From Sulfolobus sp. E5-1-F (GTDB lineage Archaea > Thermoproteota > Thermoprotei_A > Sulfolobales > Sulfolobaceae), in contig NZ_CP045687.1 of the NCBI RefSeq assembly GCF_009601705.1, positions 718,630 through 782,629 on the forward strand: a stretch of DNA of 64,000 bases. The letters are read 5' to 3'. Every line of letters begins with the position of its first letter. Positions within the stretch are counted from its first letter, which is position 1. The notes below the pieces were generated by a model. It searched no databases. It had not been told where the DNA came from and worked only from the letters and a program-made list of their open reading frames with translations. The translations under genes and the position numbers were made by a program. Shown piece by piece: positions 63,840 to 64,000 of this stretch.

Positions 63840-64000
63840 ATGCGGAAAAGATTGGACAGAAGTGCACATTCAATTTACGTGCTTTACTACCACTATGTCC
63901 AAGTAGTCAAGTACCGCAGGAAGGTGTTCGACAATGAGGAGATCATAAATTTCTTGAAAGAAACAATTCATGAAATAAGCAAGACATTCGAAGTAGAAGT
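63840..64000 (+). CDS. tnpA: TnpA (Y1 HUH transposase), partial at window edge
   Basis: The visible 53 residues (MRKRLDRSAHSIYVLYYHYV onwards) match the broken tnpA at 15283-15665 but keep the frame through INFLKETIHEISK, where that copy has an extra base. If the rest is intact this copy could mobilise both. The HUH and Tyr motifs lie beyond the window. Confidence 0.85.
   Translation, partial: MRKRLDRSAHSIYVLYYHYVQVVKYRRKVFDNEEIINFLKETIHEISKTFEVE

Overview
The window is crenarchaeal DNA, most likely a member of the Sulfolobales (Sulfolobus/Saccharolobus group). It is AT-rich and many genes have a TATA box about 26 bases before the start codon, so their transcripts are probably leaderless. 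Further support comes from ISC1217-like, IS6-like and IS1-like insertion sequences, a LacS-type GH1 glycosidase, and a Cmr complex that includes the crenarchaeal subunit Cmr7. No tRNA, rRNA or CRISPR repeat array was recognised. The species assignment is an inference.

Layout. 0-2 kb: an adenylate-forming (ANL) enzyme and a VapBC toxin-antitoxin pair. 2-6 kb: IS6-like copies, a coiled-coil gene, and an ISC1217-like element inside an older IS1-like remnant. 6-8.9 kb: a P1B metal ATPase divergent from an HxlR-type regulator, a small metallochaperone and a 26-residue membrane peptide. 8.9-12.3 kb: nested ISC1217-like, IS6-like and MITE insertions, with an Lrp-like regulator between them. 12.3-14 kb: a small DUF1059-like gene, a DsrE-like gene and a HAD dehalogenase. 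14-18 kb: an IS200/IS605-type element with intact tnpB and frameshifted tnpA, and an SF1 helicase gene broken by one TGA. 18-21 kb: three unrecognised genes. 21.7-42 kb: a surface-glycan island (SDR epimerase, rmlC, rmlD, rmlA, broken rmlB, carbamoyltransferase, four glycosyltransferases, a large membrane protein, a flippase, an FkbM and a class I methyltransferase) peppered with IS remnants. 42-47 kb: a decayed PIN toxin gene, a large PD-(D/E)XK-like protein and a divergent GH1 glycosidase. 48-62.4 kb: a type III-B CRISPR island. 63-64 kb: a second VapBC pair and the start of a second IS200/IS605 copy.

The type III-B island is the main defence content. cmr7-cmr4-cmr5-cmr1-cmr6-cmr2-cmr3 form one tightly packed operon. 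Cmr2/Cas10 keeps its HD and GGDD motifs, so cyclic oligoadenylate signalling is expected. A CARF protein with the Ser and Lys expected of a Crn1-type ring nuclease lies downstream. Around this core are a second, divergently oriented and much longer Cmr1 paralogue with four extra cysteines, two pairs of small unrecognised genes on either side, and a membrane-less coiled-coil protein built of 11- and 7-residue modules. A near-identical copy of that coiled-coil gene lies 57 kb away with a different number of modules. No adaptation genes, cas6 or arrays are present, so crRNA must come from elsewhere in the genome.

The window is also a record of transposition. Two identical ISC1217-like copies have perfect target duplications. 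IS6-like elements occur as two intact copies, several decayed ones and end fragments. A 175-178 bp MITE family with imperfect inverted ends has at least five long copies. The IS6-like and IS1-like transposases share an N-terminal domain, and both carry a long inverted repeat over their first codons.
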